Assembly (NCBI GenBank): GCA_024684375.1
Contig: JAIKWZ010000043.1
Span: forward strand, 1 to 64,000
Direction of reading: 5' to 3'
DNA length: 64,000 nucleotides
Source of the DNA: Clostridiales bacterium
GTDB taxonomy: Bacteria > Bacillota > Clostridia > Christensenellales > Aristaeellaceae
The notes beneath the pieces were generated by a model. The model was not told the DNA's origin, did not search any database, and saw only the letters and a program-made list of their open reading frames with translations. Below are positions 8,235 through 20,849 of the stretch, piece by piece (within the stretch, counting starts at the first letter, position 1; each line of letters opens with the position of its first letter). Position numbers and translations under genes: made by a program.

Positions 8235-9968
8235 CTACACTTTCACGGCGCTGGACATCTGGTCCTTTACCATGCCGGCGTATATGCCGCCCAGCTCCAT
8301 GAGCTCTTTATGCTTGCCCCGCTCGGCGATCTCGCCGTCCTTGAGTACGATTATCTGGTCCGCGTTTTTGACGGACGAGATGCGGTGGGCGATTATGAAG
8401 GTGGTACGGTCCTTCATCACGGTCTTGAAATTCTGCTGGATCTCGTATTCCGTCTCCATGTCCACGGCGCTGGTGGAATCGTCAAGCACCAGTATGGAGG
8501 GCTGGATAAGCACCGCGCGGGCAATGGACGCCCTCTGCCTCTGGCCTCCGCTCAGGCCCAGGCCCCTTTCGCCCACCACGGTGTCGTAGCCCTGAGGCGT
8601 CTGACGTATGAACTCGTCCGCGCACGCCGCCCTGGCGCTGTCGATCACCTGCTGGATGCTGGCTTCCGGCCGCCCGTAGCGGATGTTGTCGTTTATGGTG
8701 TCGGAGAAGAGGAAGCTCTCCTGGGGCACAAAGCCGATATGCTGCCTTAAGGGTTTCAGCTTATGCTTTCTTACGTCCACGCCGTCTATCATCAGAGAAC
8801 CGGACTGTATGTCGTAAAACCTGCCCAGCAGGTTGATAAGCGTGCTTTTGCCGCTGCCCGTTGCGCCCATCACGGCCACGGTCTCGCCGCTTTTTACCTC
8901 CAGGCAGATGTCCTTGAGCGCCACGCTGTCGCCGTAAGCGAAGGTGACATGATCGAACACCACGCGGCCCTTGAATTCTTCGGGAGACACCGCGTTCTCG
9001 GGTTCCTTTATGCTGGAGCCAAGGTCCATATAGTAGAAAACTTTTTCGCAGCCGGTCAGCGCCATGGCGGTAGCGTTTATGATGTTGGCCACCTGGCGCA
9101 TGGGGTTGGTGAGCATCCAGATGTACCCCGTCACGCCTACCAGAGTTCCCAGATCCATGCGGCCCAGATACACCATAAGCGCGCCCCCCGCCAGGGTTAT
9201 TGGCGTGCACAGGTTTGACAGCATGTCCATGAAGGGCATGAAGCTGCTCCATACCCAGGACGCCTCCAGGTTCTTGTTCAGCAGCGTGCGGTTGTCCTTC
9301 TCGAACAGCTCCATCTCGTAGTTTTCCCTGTTGAACGCCTTGACTATGTGCATTCCGGCAAGGTTCTCCTGCGTGCGTGTGTTCAGCACGGCGTTGAGCT
9401 CACGCACGTCCTGAAACACGGGGCGGATGCGCCTTCTGAACTTGAGCGCCACTATCGCGATCACCGGCGCCATGGCCAGCACCATAAGCGTCACCTCCGG
9501 GCTCATGAACATCATGAACACGAACGAGCCCACGAAGCACAGGGAGTTGGTGAATATTGAAAAGGTGGTGTTGCACAGAAAGTTCCTTACGTTGTTAAGG
9601 TCGCCGGTCATGCGGCTCATTATCTCGCCGACTCGATTCTTGTCGTAGAACTCCCAGGGCATCTCCTGCAAATGGTCATACATTTCAGTGCGTATGCCGC
9701 AGATTATGTTTTGGCTCACGTGCTGAAAACGCATGGCGCGCACATAGTTTGCCAGCGTGCGGGTAACGGCGAACAGCGCTATAAGACCGCACAGCGTGTA
9801 CAAAAGATCGTACTGCCCGTCGGTTATAACGTCGTTCACCACCATTTTTGTGAGCCTGGGCACTATGAGCCTGGTCAAAATGGCGAACACTTCCAGCGAC
9901 AGCGCCAGCGTCATCTGGGCCTTATAGGGTCTGAACAGCCTGAGCATCCTGCCCATATTCCCATGCAT
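8235..9968 (-). CDS. ABC exporter half-transporter, degenerate-site partner
   Basis: Encodes 577 residues: six transmembrane helices followed by an ATPase domain. Motifs are Walker A GATGSGKST, signature LSGGQRQR, Walker B ILVLDDSTSAVD and switch IAHRISS. Aspartate replaces the catalytic glutamate after Walker B, which marks the degenerate ATP site of heterodimeric exporters. A GTG at 9977 overlaps the ribosome binding site, so the ATG at 9968, 8 nt after GGGAGG, is taken as the start. It is the first gene of a two-gene operon. A weak promoter-like TTGTTC-TACAAT pair lies upstream. Confidence 0.92.
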   Translation of the reverse strand: MHGNMGRMLRLFRPYKAQMTLALSLEVFAILTRLIVPRLTKMVVNDVITDGQYDLLYTLCGLIALFAVTRTLANYVRAMRFQHVSQNIICGIRTEMYDHLQEMPWEFYDKNRVGEIMSRMTGDLNNVRNFLCNTTFSIFTNSLCFVGSFVFMMFMSPEVTLMVLAMAPVIAIVALKFRRRIRPVFQDVRELNAVLNTRTQENLAGMHIVKAFNRENYEMELFEKDNRTLLNKNLEASWVWSSFMPFMDMLSNLCTPITLAGGALMVYLGRMDLGTLVGVTGYIWMLTNPMRQVANIINATAMALTGCEKVFYYMDLGSSIKEPENAVSPEEFKGRVVFDHVTFAYGDSVALKDICLEVKSGETVAVMGATGSGKSTLINLLGRFYDIQSGSLMIDGVDVRKHKLKPLRQHIGFVPQESFLFSDTINDNIRYGRPEASIQQVIDSARAACADEFIRQTPQGYDTVVGERGLGLSGGQRQRASIARAVLIQPSILVLDDSTSAVDMETEYEIQQNFKTVMKDRTTFIIAHRISSVKNADQIIVLKDGEIAERGKHKELMELGGIYAGMVKDQMSSAVKV

Positions 9969-10177
9969 GACTGTCACCTCCCATCAAGCGGGTATTGTAT
10001 CCGCCCATTGTTATGAACAAAGGGCTTTTTTGCTATGGCTGTGTTGAGTTTGGACGGACACAAAGGAGGCCTTGACACAATGCGCCAAAGTGTCCATTAT
10101 TTCCTGCAGACCCGCTTTCAGTGCCGAAAACGGTTTTATCCTGATCTCTGAAGAGCGCAGTGGTGTTTCACTCGGCC

Positions 10178-10208
10178 GCAACGGCCGGACAAAGAGTCCG
10201 GCCGTTGC
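10178..10208 (-). terminator. Strong stem-loop after the MscS-fusion gene
   Basis: Perfect 13-bp inverted repeat (GCAACGGCCGGAC / GTCCGGCCGTTGC) with a 5-nt loop, starting 3 nt past the stop codon. There is no T tract, so termination is probable from position but not certain. Confidence 0.55.
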
Positions 10209-10211
10209 GCA

Positions 10212-13200
10212 TTATTTGAACGGGATACTGTGCCGATCGAACAGATCCTTGATCGCCACATTCAGCTTGGTGCGGACGATGCCCGTGTTCTGTTCGTCGC
10301 ATTCGACCGTGAAGGCCAATGTCATGTATCCGTCCGCGATCCCGACTACGCCCGCGTATTCCGGCCCGCTGGCGATCTCATTGATCTCCCTTCCGATGCC
10401 CGGCAGTTCTTCACTTAAGATCTTCTTTATCTCACTCAGGGGCTGATTGTATGGAATCGAGATCTGCATGGTATACCGTGTGTTCATGCGGCTCAGGTTC
10501 AAAACATCGGAGACATTGCGGTTGCTGACATTTTTCATGTTTCCGTCACTGTTGACGAGCGTGGTCGTCCTTATGCCTATCTCCCATACTCTGCCGCGGA
10601 ACCCGCCTATCTCGACTATGTCGCCGATCTGGTATTCGCCGGAGAACACTATGGTGATCCCGGACAGCAGATCCGCCACCAGATCCTTCGCGCCGAGTGA
10701 TAGCGCCAGGGAGAAGATACCGAGGGAAGCCAGCAGCGTCGTCGTATCGAAGCCAAGGGACTCAAGCGCCAGGAATATGCCGATGATGATGATAACATAT
10801 TTCAGCAAGCTGCACAGCAGGCGGCTGATCGTGCTTCCCTTTGTATCCAGGATGCCGTTGAGCAAGCTCTGCAGCAGCCTGAGCCCCAGAAGCAGTATGG
10901 TTATACCGATAAACAGCAGCACGATCTTCGTCATCGCGAACAGGTTGAATGCGCGCGTCCATCCGCCGTTGAGCACATACGAGAATACGGCAATGTAGCC
11001 CATGCTCCCATCGCTGACACTCACCGCGACGATCAAAGCGACAAGGCAGATGCCGATAAGTACCGTAAGCGCGAACCCCGCTCTTTTCTCAGGCGTTTTG
11101 CGCGCCCACCAGCCGTACCTGATGCTTTCTTTATCCAGAAAATCCCAGTCGTGATCATCCACGATCTGAGCGCCGTAACTGTCTATGCGCTTTTCAGTAT
11201 AACCGAACAGCAGCAAAACAGCCATTACCGCATATGCGGCAGCGAACATGCCGCCGTAAACCACGCCGTCCGTAGTGATATTTCCGAATATGGACTCAGT
11301 TTTCACGGCATAGTAATATAATGAACCGCCGTATTCAACCGAGCATCCGTACCATTGGATATCGTTGAGCCGGAAGAAATCCATAAACTCGCCGTGCAGG
11401 CTGCCGGAATTCATGCCGATCTCGGTCGCTTTTTTCCCGACGAGGCCGGCTGCCGAGGCACTTTTTATCACTCCGGTGTCCCGATCGACCGAGAACGCGA
11501 TGCTTTCGGGCGTCGTCAGGGATTTCATGATCTCCTCGGTTGAGATCAAAGAGCTCTCAGCGCTGGGCACGATCGCCATTATCAGAGAACCATAACCGTT
11601 CGAAGCATCGCCGTCATCCATTGAAACGCCTATAAGCTGACGGTACAGCCCGGTCACTTCATCCACGCTGGCGGAATGGACGATACTGGGAACGCCCTGG
11701 ATCAGCCTGCTGAAATCGTTCATGGAAACGCTGTCGTATGACAGGTTCACAAATCTCGAATCGGTAAGAATTTCTTTCCCGCTGTCATCAAACAGCATCA
11801 GATAATCGGCCCCGGTCGTTTCGCTCATTTCGGCAAGCTGTTCCGGCGTTTTCAGCTCAGGGTACGTTTCAAGCAATGCGGCGATACGTTTCGCGAAGCT
11901 CAGATATCTGGCGGTGCGCTGCTCTGTCAGGCGCAGATCGTGGGCTGAATTCTCTTCAGACATGATCTGCATGGTCTCCAATGCGCTCTGGCAGTTGTTC
12001 GTGCTGTAGAAGATGCCTGAAAGCGCTTCCGTGAACATGGAAAACAGCAAGATCACCACAAAACCGACAGCGCAGAGAGAAGCTGCCATAAGGCGCATGC
12101 GACGGGCGCCGTAGCGTTTTCTCTGCGATTTGGTGACGGCTTTGCGCCGCATGAATTCGTCAGCCGCAAAGACCCAGACAGTCAGCACAAGAAGGAACGC
12201 GAACGCCACGATCAGCAATATATAGCTGGTGCCTGACGACTGGCCGGCATAACTCTCATACGGGATCATGTATACGATGCGCATCTCGCTCCCAACGGAG
12301 CTGGCATACCTGGCGGAAGACACCGCATACATGTAATCCTCGCCCTTTATCGTGACCTTGCGGAAAGGCGACTTGCTTTTTCCTACCACTATGCCGGTCT
12401 CAGACAGAGTATCGCAGCCGTCGAACAAATGCGACCCGTACAGTATGGAATACTCGTTTCCGTCCCCGACGAGGGCCAGAAATTGTCCTTCGTAGACCGT
12501 TTCCATGCTTTCCAGCATGCTGTCCACGTCGACGCGCGACTTCATGAACGTCTCGATCTCAGACGCCGGCGTATAGTACACATAATAATACTGGTCGGCA
12601 AGCCGAATGTAAGCGCACAGAACGTATTCATACTCCTGCGTCTGCCCTTCTTCCGTTACGACCGCCGTGTTTGTATTCGCGTCGGCTGCACCCTGTTCCG
12701 CTTCTGTTTTATCATCCGCCGAATCAGCCGTTTCTCCTTCCCCGTCAGCTGTCCCGGCCTCATCAGCCGTGCCCTCTCCGTCGTCTGCGGTCTCCTCTTC
12801 ATTTTCGGGTACCGCCTCCGGGACAGGCTCTTCCTCCACCCTGACAGGCGCTTTCGACCAGAAGACGCCGGTACTGCCTTCGAAAGGCTCACCTGTCTCC
12901 AGCATTATCGGAGGAGTCCCCTCGTATTCCATGGCCTCCATCAACGGTATGTAAGCATCGTCTTCGGGCAATACCAATCCGTCTTCGCCTTTGCGGACCA
13001 CACAGCCGTACTCATAATTCTGGATCGCCTCGTCTCCCTTCTGACGAACGATCCCCCTGAGCGGCACTGAAAGCAGATTCAGACTGTCATTCAGCTGCGT
13101 TTCAAATGCCGATACGGCTGTCTGCTGCGCTTCAGTCAGGTCATTCAGCGTCATCCTGATGCCTTCCATCCGCATATCGGTCTTCCAGTCATTATTTCTG

Positions 13201-13304
13201 GCGCCGGTGCGTGTTTCATACTGCCCGTAGGCAAACGCCAGAGCAATGATGATCAGGCACAGCGCCAAAATGGAAATGACGTACGTCTTCTTCAAGCGTT
13301 TCAT
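10212..13304 (-). CDS. MscS-family mechanosensitive channel fused to extracytoplasmic sensor-like regions
   Basis: Encodes about 1030 residues. Order: a signal-anchor helix (residues ~10-27); an extracytoplasmic region of ~330 residues interrupted by an acidic low-complexity stretch (~157-220, rich in E, D, A, G, T); a helix (~361-381); a basic cytosolic loop; a helix (~407-425); a second extracytoplasmic region of ~250 residues; then a cluster of membrane helices ending in an MscS-type pore (LASLGIFSLALSLGAKDLVA) and beta domain (EYQIGDIVEIGG). The extracytoplasmic parts resemble Cache-type sensors in layout, which is an inference. Most MscS channels have about 280 residues. An upstream TTG is rejected because GAGGTG sits 7 nt before the ATG at 13304. 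Confidence 0.85.
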   Translation of the reverse strand: MKRLKKTYVISILALCLIIIALAFAYGQYETRTGARNNDWKTDMRMEGIRMTLNDLTEAQQTAVSAFETQLNDSLNLLSVPLRGIVRQKGDEAIQNYEYGCVVRKGEDGLVLPEDDAYIPLMEAMEYEGTPPIMLETGEPFEGSTGVFWSKAPVRVEEEPVPEAVPENEEETADDGEGTADEAGTADGEGETADSADDKTEAEQGAADANTNTAVVTEEGQTQEYEYVLCAYIRLADQYYYVYYTPASEIETFMKSRVDVDSMLESMETVYEGQFLALVGDGNEYSILYGSHLFDGCDTLSETGIVVGKSKSPFRKVTIKGEDYMYAVSSARYASSVGSEMRIVYMIPYESYAGQSSGTSYILLIVAFAFLLVLTVWVFAADEFMRRKAVTKSQRKRYGARRMRLMAASLCAVGFVVILLFSMFTEALSGIFYSTNNCQSALETMQIMSEENSAHDLRLTEQRTARYLSFAKRIAALLETYPELKTPEQLAEMSETTGADYLMLFDDSGKEILTDSRFVNLSYDSVSMNDFSRLIQGVPSIVHSASVDEVTGLYRQLIGVSMDDGDASNGYGSLIMAIVPSAESSLISTEEIMKSLTTPESIAFSVDRDTGVIKSASAAGLVGKKATEIGMNSGSLHGEFMDFFRLNDIQWYGCSVEYGGSLYYYAVKTESIFGNITTDGVVYGGMFAAAYAVMAVLLLFGYTEKRIDSYGAQIVDDHDWDFLDKESIRYGWWARKTPEKRAGFALTVLIGICLVALIVAVSVSDGSMGYIAVFSYVLNGGWTRAFNLFAMTKIVLLFIGITILLLGLRLLQSLLNGILDTKGSTISRLLCSLLKYVIIIIGIFLALESLGFDTTTLLASLGIFSLALSLGAKDLVADLLSGITIVFSGEYQIGDIVEIGGFRGRVWEIGIRTTTLVNSDGNMKNVSNRNVSDVLNLSRMNTRYTMQISIPYNQPLSEIKKILSEELPGIGREINEIASGPEYAGVVGIADGYMTLAFTVECDEQNTGIVRTKLNVAIKDLFDRHSIPFK

Positions 13305-13378
13305 CAAAGCGCACCTCGATTCTATAGGATTCTGAATGTCCGTGGCATAGTGATTGAAATTATTCCGTAACCGGTTTT

Positions 13379-13384
13379 ATTATA
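13379..13384 (-). promoter_or_regulatory. Extended -10 promoter of the MscS-fusion gene
   Basis: Minus strand TGA-TATAAT (13384-13379); at 17 bp upstream the -35 is weak (TTCAGG, 13407-13402). It predicts a leader of about 68 nt. Confidence 0.55.
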
Positions 13385-13573
13385 TCAGAGCCTTGAGGAT
13401 CCCTGAATACGATATATAAAAGCATACCGATGTTTTTCGGAGAACAATGCCCATAAATCAACATCACCTGCTTTCCATTTTTGGTGACACGGTTATTATC
13501 ATGGGCTCTACGGTTGGCACAAACGCTGAAGTGTCACATATAAAAATATATTGCCTACAGAATAAAGCGTTTT

Positions 13574-13600
13574 CCCGTCTGTCAGGAACTGACAGGCGGG
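13574..13600 (-). terminator. Stem-loop ending the atp operon
   Basis: CCCGTCTGTCAG and CTGACAGGCGGG form a 12-bp stem (one G-T pair) with a 3-nt loop, 31 nt after the atpC stop. The following minus-strand sequence has only short T runs. Confidence 0.65.
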
Positions 13601-13630
13601 AATGGTTTGATGATATAATAGTGAAGTGTA

Positions 13631-16315
<2,685 letters not shown>

Positions 16316-16345
16316 GATCGCGTCCTCCTTTCTTAGTTTACTGTT

Positions 16346-17857
16346 TTACTGTTTTTCGGAGATGAATTTCTCGGTGTATTCCTTCACCGCTGCGTCCAGG
16401 GCCGCCTCGTCGGAAATGCTGCCCGTGTCCCGGATGTCCTTTAAGACGGCATAATGGCCGGCGTCCATGAACTCGTACAGTCCCTTTTCGTACTGGGGCA
16501 CCTTCGCGGTCTCCACTTTTTCAAGGTAATTGTGTATGACAGCGTAGAGTATGCACACCTGGTGCGCCACGTCCACGGGGGCGGAGCGGTCCTGCTTGAG
16601 CACCGCAACTATCCTTTCGCCCTGGTCAAGACGGCTTCTGGTGTCCTTATCAAGGTCGCTGCCGAACTGGGCGAAGGCCTGCAATTCGCGGTACTGGCTG
16701 TAAAGCAGCTTGAGTGAGCCCGCTACCTTCTTCATGGCTTTTATCTGGGCGGCGCCGCCCACGCGGGACACTGATATGCCCGGGTTTACCGCGGGCATGA
16801 CGCCGGAGTGGAACAGTTCGCTTTCCAGGAAGATCTGCCCGTCCGTTATGGAGATGACGTTGGTGGGTATGTAGGCCGACACGTCTCCCGCCTGGGTCTC
16901 GATTATTGGCAATGCGGTAAGTGAGCCTCCGCCGTATTCCGGAGCGATCCTGGCCGCCCTTTCCAGCAGGCGGCTGTGCAGGTAAAACACGTCGCCCGGG
17001 TATGCCTCGCGCCCAGGCGGGCGGCGGATGAGCAGGGAAAGCGCCCTGTACGCCACCGCGTGCTTGGACAGGTCGTCGTAAATCAGCAGCACGTCCTGCC
17101 CCTTGTCCATGAAGTACTCGCCCATGGCGCAGCCGGAATAGGGCGCGATGTACTGAAGCGGCGCGGTCTCCGAGGCGGTGGCGCTGACCACTATGGTGTA
17201 GTCCATGCAGCCCGCCCTGGCGAGTATGTTCACCGTCTGGGCAACCGTGGATCGCTTCTGGCCTATGGCCACGTACACGCAGATCACGTTCTGTCCCTTC
17301 TGGTTGATTATGGTGTCCAGGGCGATGGTCGTCTTGCCCGTCTGGCGGTCGCCGATTATCAGCTCCCTCTGGCCGCGGCCGATCGGGATCATGCTGTCGA
17401 TGGCTTTTATCCCCGTCTGCAGCGGCTGGCTCACGCCCTTGCGTTTTATTATGCCCGGGGCGGGCCGCTCTATGGGACGGAATTCAGCGGCTTCTATGGG
17501 GCCCTTGCCGTCGATCGGCTGGCCCAGCGCGTCCACAACGCGCCCGATGAGCGCTTCGCCCGCGGGCACGCTGACCACGCGCCCCGTGCGCCTGACCGTG
17601 TCTCCCTCGCTTATGCCCTCGGAGTCACCCAGCATGACTATGGATACGAAGTCCTCTTCCAGATTCAGCGCCATGCCGTAAACGCCGGTAGGAAACTCCA
17701 GCAGTTCGTTTACCGCGCACTCGTCCAGCCCCGACGCCCGCGCGATGCCGTCGCCTATCATGAGCACCCGCCCCGTCTGGCTTTCGTCCACCCGTTTGGC
17801 GTAGGAGCGGATCTGCTCCTTTATTATCTTGCTAATCTCGTCGGATCTCAGTTCCAT
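16346..17857 (-). CDS. atpA: ATP synthase F1 alpha subunit
   Basis: Encodes 503 residues, normal length. The nucleotide-binding P-loop GDRQTGKTT lies near residue 169, and the alpha signature ending in [17 protein letters not shown] is intact. The N-terminal helix ([15 protein letters not shown]) is the part that docks onto the delta subunit at the top of F1. Alpha holds the non-catalytic nucleotide sites. It is separated from atpH by 15 nt and from atpG by 30 nt. Confidence 0.98.
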   Translation of the reverse strand: MELRSDEISKIIKEQIRSYAKRVDESQTGRVLMIGDGIARASGLDECAVNELLEFPTGVYGMALNLEEDFVSIVMLGDSEGISEGDTVRRTGRVVSVPAGEALIGRVVDALGQPIDGKGPIEAAEFRPIERPAPGIIKRKGVSQPLQTGIKAIDSMIPIGRGQRELIIGDRQTGKTTIALDTIINQKGQNVICVYVAIGQKRSTVAQTVNILARAGCMDYTIVVSATASETAPLQYIAPYSGCAMGEYFMDKGQDVLLIYDDLSKHAVAYRALSLLIRRPPGREAYPGDVFYLHSRLLERAARIAPEYGGGSLTALPIIETQAGDVSAYIPTNVISITDGQIFLESELFHSGVMPAVNPGISVSRVGGAAQIKAMKKVAGSLKLLYSQYRELQAFAQFGSDLDKDTRSRLDQGERIVAVLKQDRSAPVDVAHQVCILYAVIHNYLEKVETAKVPQYEKGLYEFMDAGHYAVLKDIRDTGSISDEAALDAAVKEYTEKFISEKQ

Positions 17858-17872
17858 TTTGCCCGTCTCTTT

Positions 17873-18409
17873 CTATAACGTCAAGGCGTCCAGCTCCTGC
17901 GCGAGCCGCCTTATGTCTCCGGCCACCGTGCCGTCCAGCATCACGCCTTCAGCCTCGACGCGTACGCCTCCCAGCACGGATGGATCCACCTTCTCAGAGA
18001 GCAGCAGCGTTTTGCCCGTTTTGCTTTCCAGCGCAGCCCTGAGCCTTTCCAGCTGTTCGGCGCGCAAGCGCACCGCGCTCACCACCCGCGCCTCGATCAT
18101 TCCCTTGTCCGCCAGATACATGCTCCTGAAGCGTTGGATCACCTCCGGCAGCAGCTTGAAGCGTCCCTTTTGCGTCAGCAGCTTCATAAGGTTGAGCACG
18201 GTCTCGTCCGTTCTTCCGCCGAACGCCTCGTCAAGCAGCCCCAAGCGCTCCTCACAGGGCAGCTCCGGGGAAGAGATCAGCCCCGCGTAGCCGGGGTTCT
18301 CCTTCAGCAGCGCGCTTATCCCCTCAAGCTGAGGCAGGAGCGCTTCTTCGCTACCCGTTTCACGGGCGAGTTCATACAGCGCTTCCGCGTACACGTTAGC
18401 GGAGCTCAT
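17873..18409 (-). CDS. atpH: ATP synthase F1 delta subunit (OSCP-like)
   Basis: Encodes 178 residues: an N-terminal six-helix bundle beginning ANVYAEALYELA and a C-terminal domain with KVDPSVLGGVRVEAEGVMLDGTV, the conserved motif of this family. Delta links the peripheral b stalk to the top of F1. The ATG overlaps the atpF stop by 4 nt, so expression is coupled. Sequence conservation in this family is low, but position and motifs make the call secure. Confidence 0.95.
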   Translation of the reverse strand: MSSANVYAEALYELARETGSEEALLPQLEGISALLKENPGYAGLISSPELPCEERLGLLDEAFGGRTDETVLNLMKLLTQKGRFKLLPEVIQRFRSMYLADKGMIEARVVSAVRLRAEQLERLRAALESKTGKTLLLSEKVDPSVLGGVRVEAEGVMLDGTVAGDIRRLAQELDALTL

Positions 18410-18912
18410 TTGTCAGCCTCCAGGGACGAGATGAAGCCGTCGATCAGCCGTGCGTGGTCGGAGGGGTCTATCTCCTTCTCAGTCACTTGTTCAGCGAGGC
18501 TGACGGCCATGCCGGAAATCTCGTTTTTCAGCTCGTTGCGCGCTTTTTTCTTTTCCAGCTCTATGTCCCTGTACGCCTTTTCCCGTATGGCGGCCGACTC
18601 GGTCTTAGCCTGGCTCAGGATCTCTTCCTCACGAAGGCGCGCCTGGTCCAGCGCCTCCCTGACCAGCCTTTCGCTGGTCTGTTTGGCGTCCGCCAGCTTG
18701 CCCTCATATTCCTGCCTGAGCGCGGCGGCTTCCTCCTGAGCCTGTCTGGCTCTGGCGTAGTCGTCGTCCACTTCCTTCCGGCGCTTCTCTATCAGAGCCA
18801 TGATGGGGCCCGTCAGGTATTTTTTCGCCACCAGAAAGATTATTATGGTGTTGAGCAGCACAAACAGCGCCGTGAAAAAATTCACGCCTATGAAGCTTTC
18901 AAACCGCTCCAT
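18406..18912 (-). CDS. atpF: ATP synthase F0 b subunit
   Basis: Encodes 168 residues: one N-terminal membrane helix (about residues 8-28, NFFTALFVLLNTIIIFLVAK) and a long charged coiled coil rich in Glu, Lys, Arg and Ala. Two copies form the peripheral stalk that holds F1 still. A TTG one codon upstream is discounted in favour of the ATG at 18912, which has AAGGAG 7 nt before it. It overlaps atpH. Confidence 0.95.
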   Translation of the reverse strand: MERFESFIGVNFFTALFVLLNTIIIFLVAKKYLTGPIMALIEKRRKEVDDDYARARQAQEEAAALRQEYEGKLADAKQTSERLVREALDQARLREEEILSQAKTESAAIREKAYRDIELEKKKARNELKNEISGMAVSLAEQVTEKEIDPSDHARLIDGFISSLEADK

Positions 18913-18931
18913 CAAACCGTCTCCTTCGATC

Positions 18932-19219
<288 letters not shown>

Positions 19220-19235
19220 TCATCCCCGTCCAAAT

Positions 19236-20120
19236 CTATTCTTCCGCCGGACAGCTTCCCGCGATGTAGACCATGGTCAGCAAGCTGAACACCAGGGCCT
19301 GCACAAATGCCGAGAACAGGTCGAAGTACAGGCTCAGTACCGCCGGGATGCCCAGTGCCAGCACCGGAACGCCGGACAGGAGGCCTGCGCCCTCAAGCAC
19401 GCCGAACACGCCCAGCAGCAGGCTGACCGCGCCCAGTATCCAAAGCCCTTTTTTGCGCTTTTTGAACCCGACTATAAGCAGCGCTACCCCTGTCAGAGCC
19501 AGCACAGCTCCCGTTATCCACCCGCCTGAGGCGATAAGTTTAAGCACTATCGCCGAAAACATTGACAGCGCGGTATAGAGTATGCCCGTGATCACCCCGC
19601 CGCCCGCGATGTTGCCGAAGTGACGGAACGCCATGGACACGGGCTGGGCGATCTCGGAGATTATGTTCATGGGGGTCATGACGGCTATAGGCTGGGTAAA
19701 GCCCTTGAGCCAGCCGAAAAAGCCCTCGCGTTTGATATTGTTGTACCAGATGATCCCCGTCACCGTGAGCGCCCACACCAGCGTACAGCTCAGGTCCGCC
19801 GTTACCGACCTCAGAAATCCCGTCATTCCTATAAGCGAGCCGCAAATGGAAAACATGAAGATGGTGAGTATGAACGGCGTCCAGTGGGCGTTGTGCTCGC
19901 CCATGGAGTCGACCACCATGTTCCTTATCAGCAGCACGCCCTTTTCCGCCAGCGCCTGTTTTCCCTCGGGACGGGTCTTGAGGTTTTTGCCTATGCTTAT
20001 CATGGCAGCGACCAGTATCACGGTCACCACCAGGCAGGACAGGGTGGTCTGGGTTATGTTTATCCCTCCCAGCACGGGGATGGTAAAGTAAATATACGGG
20101 CCCGTGACCTGTACGTTCAC
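19236..20120 (-). CDS. atpB: ATP synthase F0 a subunit with an extra hydrophobic insert
   Basis: Encodes 294 residues, longer than the usual 220-270. The stator arginine is R166 in SMAFRHFGN, and the last helix carries Q274 (FVQALVF), equivalent to the conserved Gln opposite it. Between these two helices, about residues 190-250 add two hydrophobic segments (201-219 and 226-246) around a KKRKK turn. Subunit a forms the ion half-channels next to the c-ring. The start is a GTG overlapping the atpI stop (GTGA). The gap to atpE is about 60 nt. Confidence 0.93.
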   Translation of the reverse strand: MNVQVTGPYIYFTIPVLGGINITQTTLSCLVVTVILVAAMISIGKNLKTRPEGKQALAEKGVLLIRNMVVDSMGEHNAHWTPFILTIFMFSICGSLIGMTGFLRSVTADLSCTLVWALTVTGIIWYNNIKREGFFGWLKGFTQPIAVMTPMNIISEIAQPVSMAFRHFGNIAGGGVITGILYTALSMFSAIVLKLIASGGWITGAVLALTGVALLIVGFKKRKKGLWILGAVSLLLGVFGVLEGAGLLSGVPVLALGIPAVLSLYFDLFSAFVQALVFSLLTMVYIAGSCPAEE

Positions 20121-20515
20121 TTTTTGCCCCCCTTCCCGAAAAAGCTCATAAGCATAAGTATGGGACGCACGAATAAGAGAGGTATCACCAGCGCGAATGG
20201 GTCGGCAAGCCCGCTTTTGTAAAACGCGAACAGCAGCCCTGCCAGCACGAGCAGACGGACGATGTAGGAGACGCGGATAAGGCTTTTGCCGCCCTTTACG
20301 TCCTGCTGCTCCGCTTTGTCCGCAGCGCTCATGGCGCCTACCGCCATAAAGAAGAAATTCCCCGTGGCCAGCAGCGCGCCCGCCGCGCCGCCTATCACGG
20401 CCTTACTGCCGAAGCGGCCTATCAGGGCAAACACGCCCAGCATCAGCGCCGTCAGCGCAACTTCCCCCAGGAAAATATACAGTGTCTCCTTGAGTACCAG
20501 CTTCCGGGAATCCAT
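20117..20515 (-). CDS. atpI: ATP synthase subunit I (AtpI-like)
   Basis: Encodes 132 residues with four hydrophobic segments, the usual AtpI layout. AtpI proteins help assemble the c-ring, especially in sodium-dependent enzymes, and act in the membrane. The ORF extends upstream to 20665, but the ATG at 20515 has GGAGG just ahead of it and gives the normal length. The stop overlaps the GTG start of atpB. Confidence 0.85.
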   Translation of the reverse strand: MDSRKLVLKETLYIFLGEVALTALMLGVFALIGRFGSKAVIGGAAGALLATGNFFFMAVGAMSAADKAEQQDVKGGKSLIRVSYIVRLLVLAGLLFAFYKSGLADPFALVIPLLFVRPILMLMSFFGKGGKK

Positions 20516-20529
20516 CCCCGCCTCCAGCG

Positions 20530-20814
20530 TCAGTCGTGAGAATTGAAGTTCGTTTTGTCCCTGGACGGTTTGGAACGGTTGAGCAGTCCCATGGCCGCAA
20601 AGGACGCCTTGAGCCCGGCGAACGCGCCGTACAACCCCAGCGCCGCCCCCAGGATAATGACCCACACCCCCAGAGAAAACCTGTTCCTCAGCCAGACAGC
20701 GCCGTACACGAACAGCATCAGCGGCGCTGCCACGCTCAGGGCAAGCTCAGTCAGCCACATGAGCGCCCGGGCAAGCGCCACGTATTTGCCCACGGGAGTG
20801 TTTTTTTTATCCAT
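20530..20814 (-). CDS. atpZ: AtpZ-like small membrane protein, first gene of the atp operon
   Basis: Encodes 94 residues with two predicted membrane helices (about residues 23-42 and 48-71), the layout of AtpZ/AtpI-like proteins at the head of atp operons. In some bacteria AtpZ and AtpI form a Mg/Ca transporter that supports the enzyme; that role is inferred here. There is no ribosome binding site. TATAAT ends 6 nt before the ATG, so the transcript probably starts at the ATG (leaderless). The next gene, atpI, starts 14 nt after the stop. Confidence 0.8.
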   Translation of the reverse strand: MDKKNTPVGKYVALARALMWLTELALSVAAPLMLFVYGAVWLRNRFSLGVWVIILGAALGLYGAFAGLKASFAAMGLLNRSKPSRDKTNFNSHD

Positions 20815-20820
20815 AAAACG

Positions 20821-20849
20821 ATTATAACAAAAACCGGGCTTTTATTCAA
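20821..20849 (-). promoter_or_regulatory. Promoter of the atp operon, overlapping an upstream terminator
   Basis: Minus strand TTGAAT (20849-20844), 17-bp spacer, TATAAT (20826-20821). The -35 box lies in the loop and stem of the hairpin at 20834-20855, and the predicted +1 falls on the A of the atpZ ATG. Confidence 0.65.

Larger units (their letters stand above)
13305..13630. other. 326-nt gap between atpC and the MscS-fusion gene
   Basis: Holds the stem-loop that ends the atp operon (13574-13600) and an extended -10 promoter for the channel gene (13379-13384). I see no credible ORF or structured RNA in the remaining AT-richer sequence. Confidence 0.7.

Noticed and set aside
10080..10151. 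23-codon ORF with AAGGAGG 10 nt upstream, inside a GGACAC/GTGTCC stem
   Set aside because: Too short to support, no conservation evidence and no following gene on that strand to regulate.
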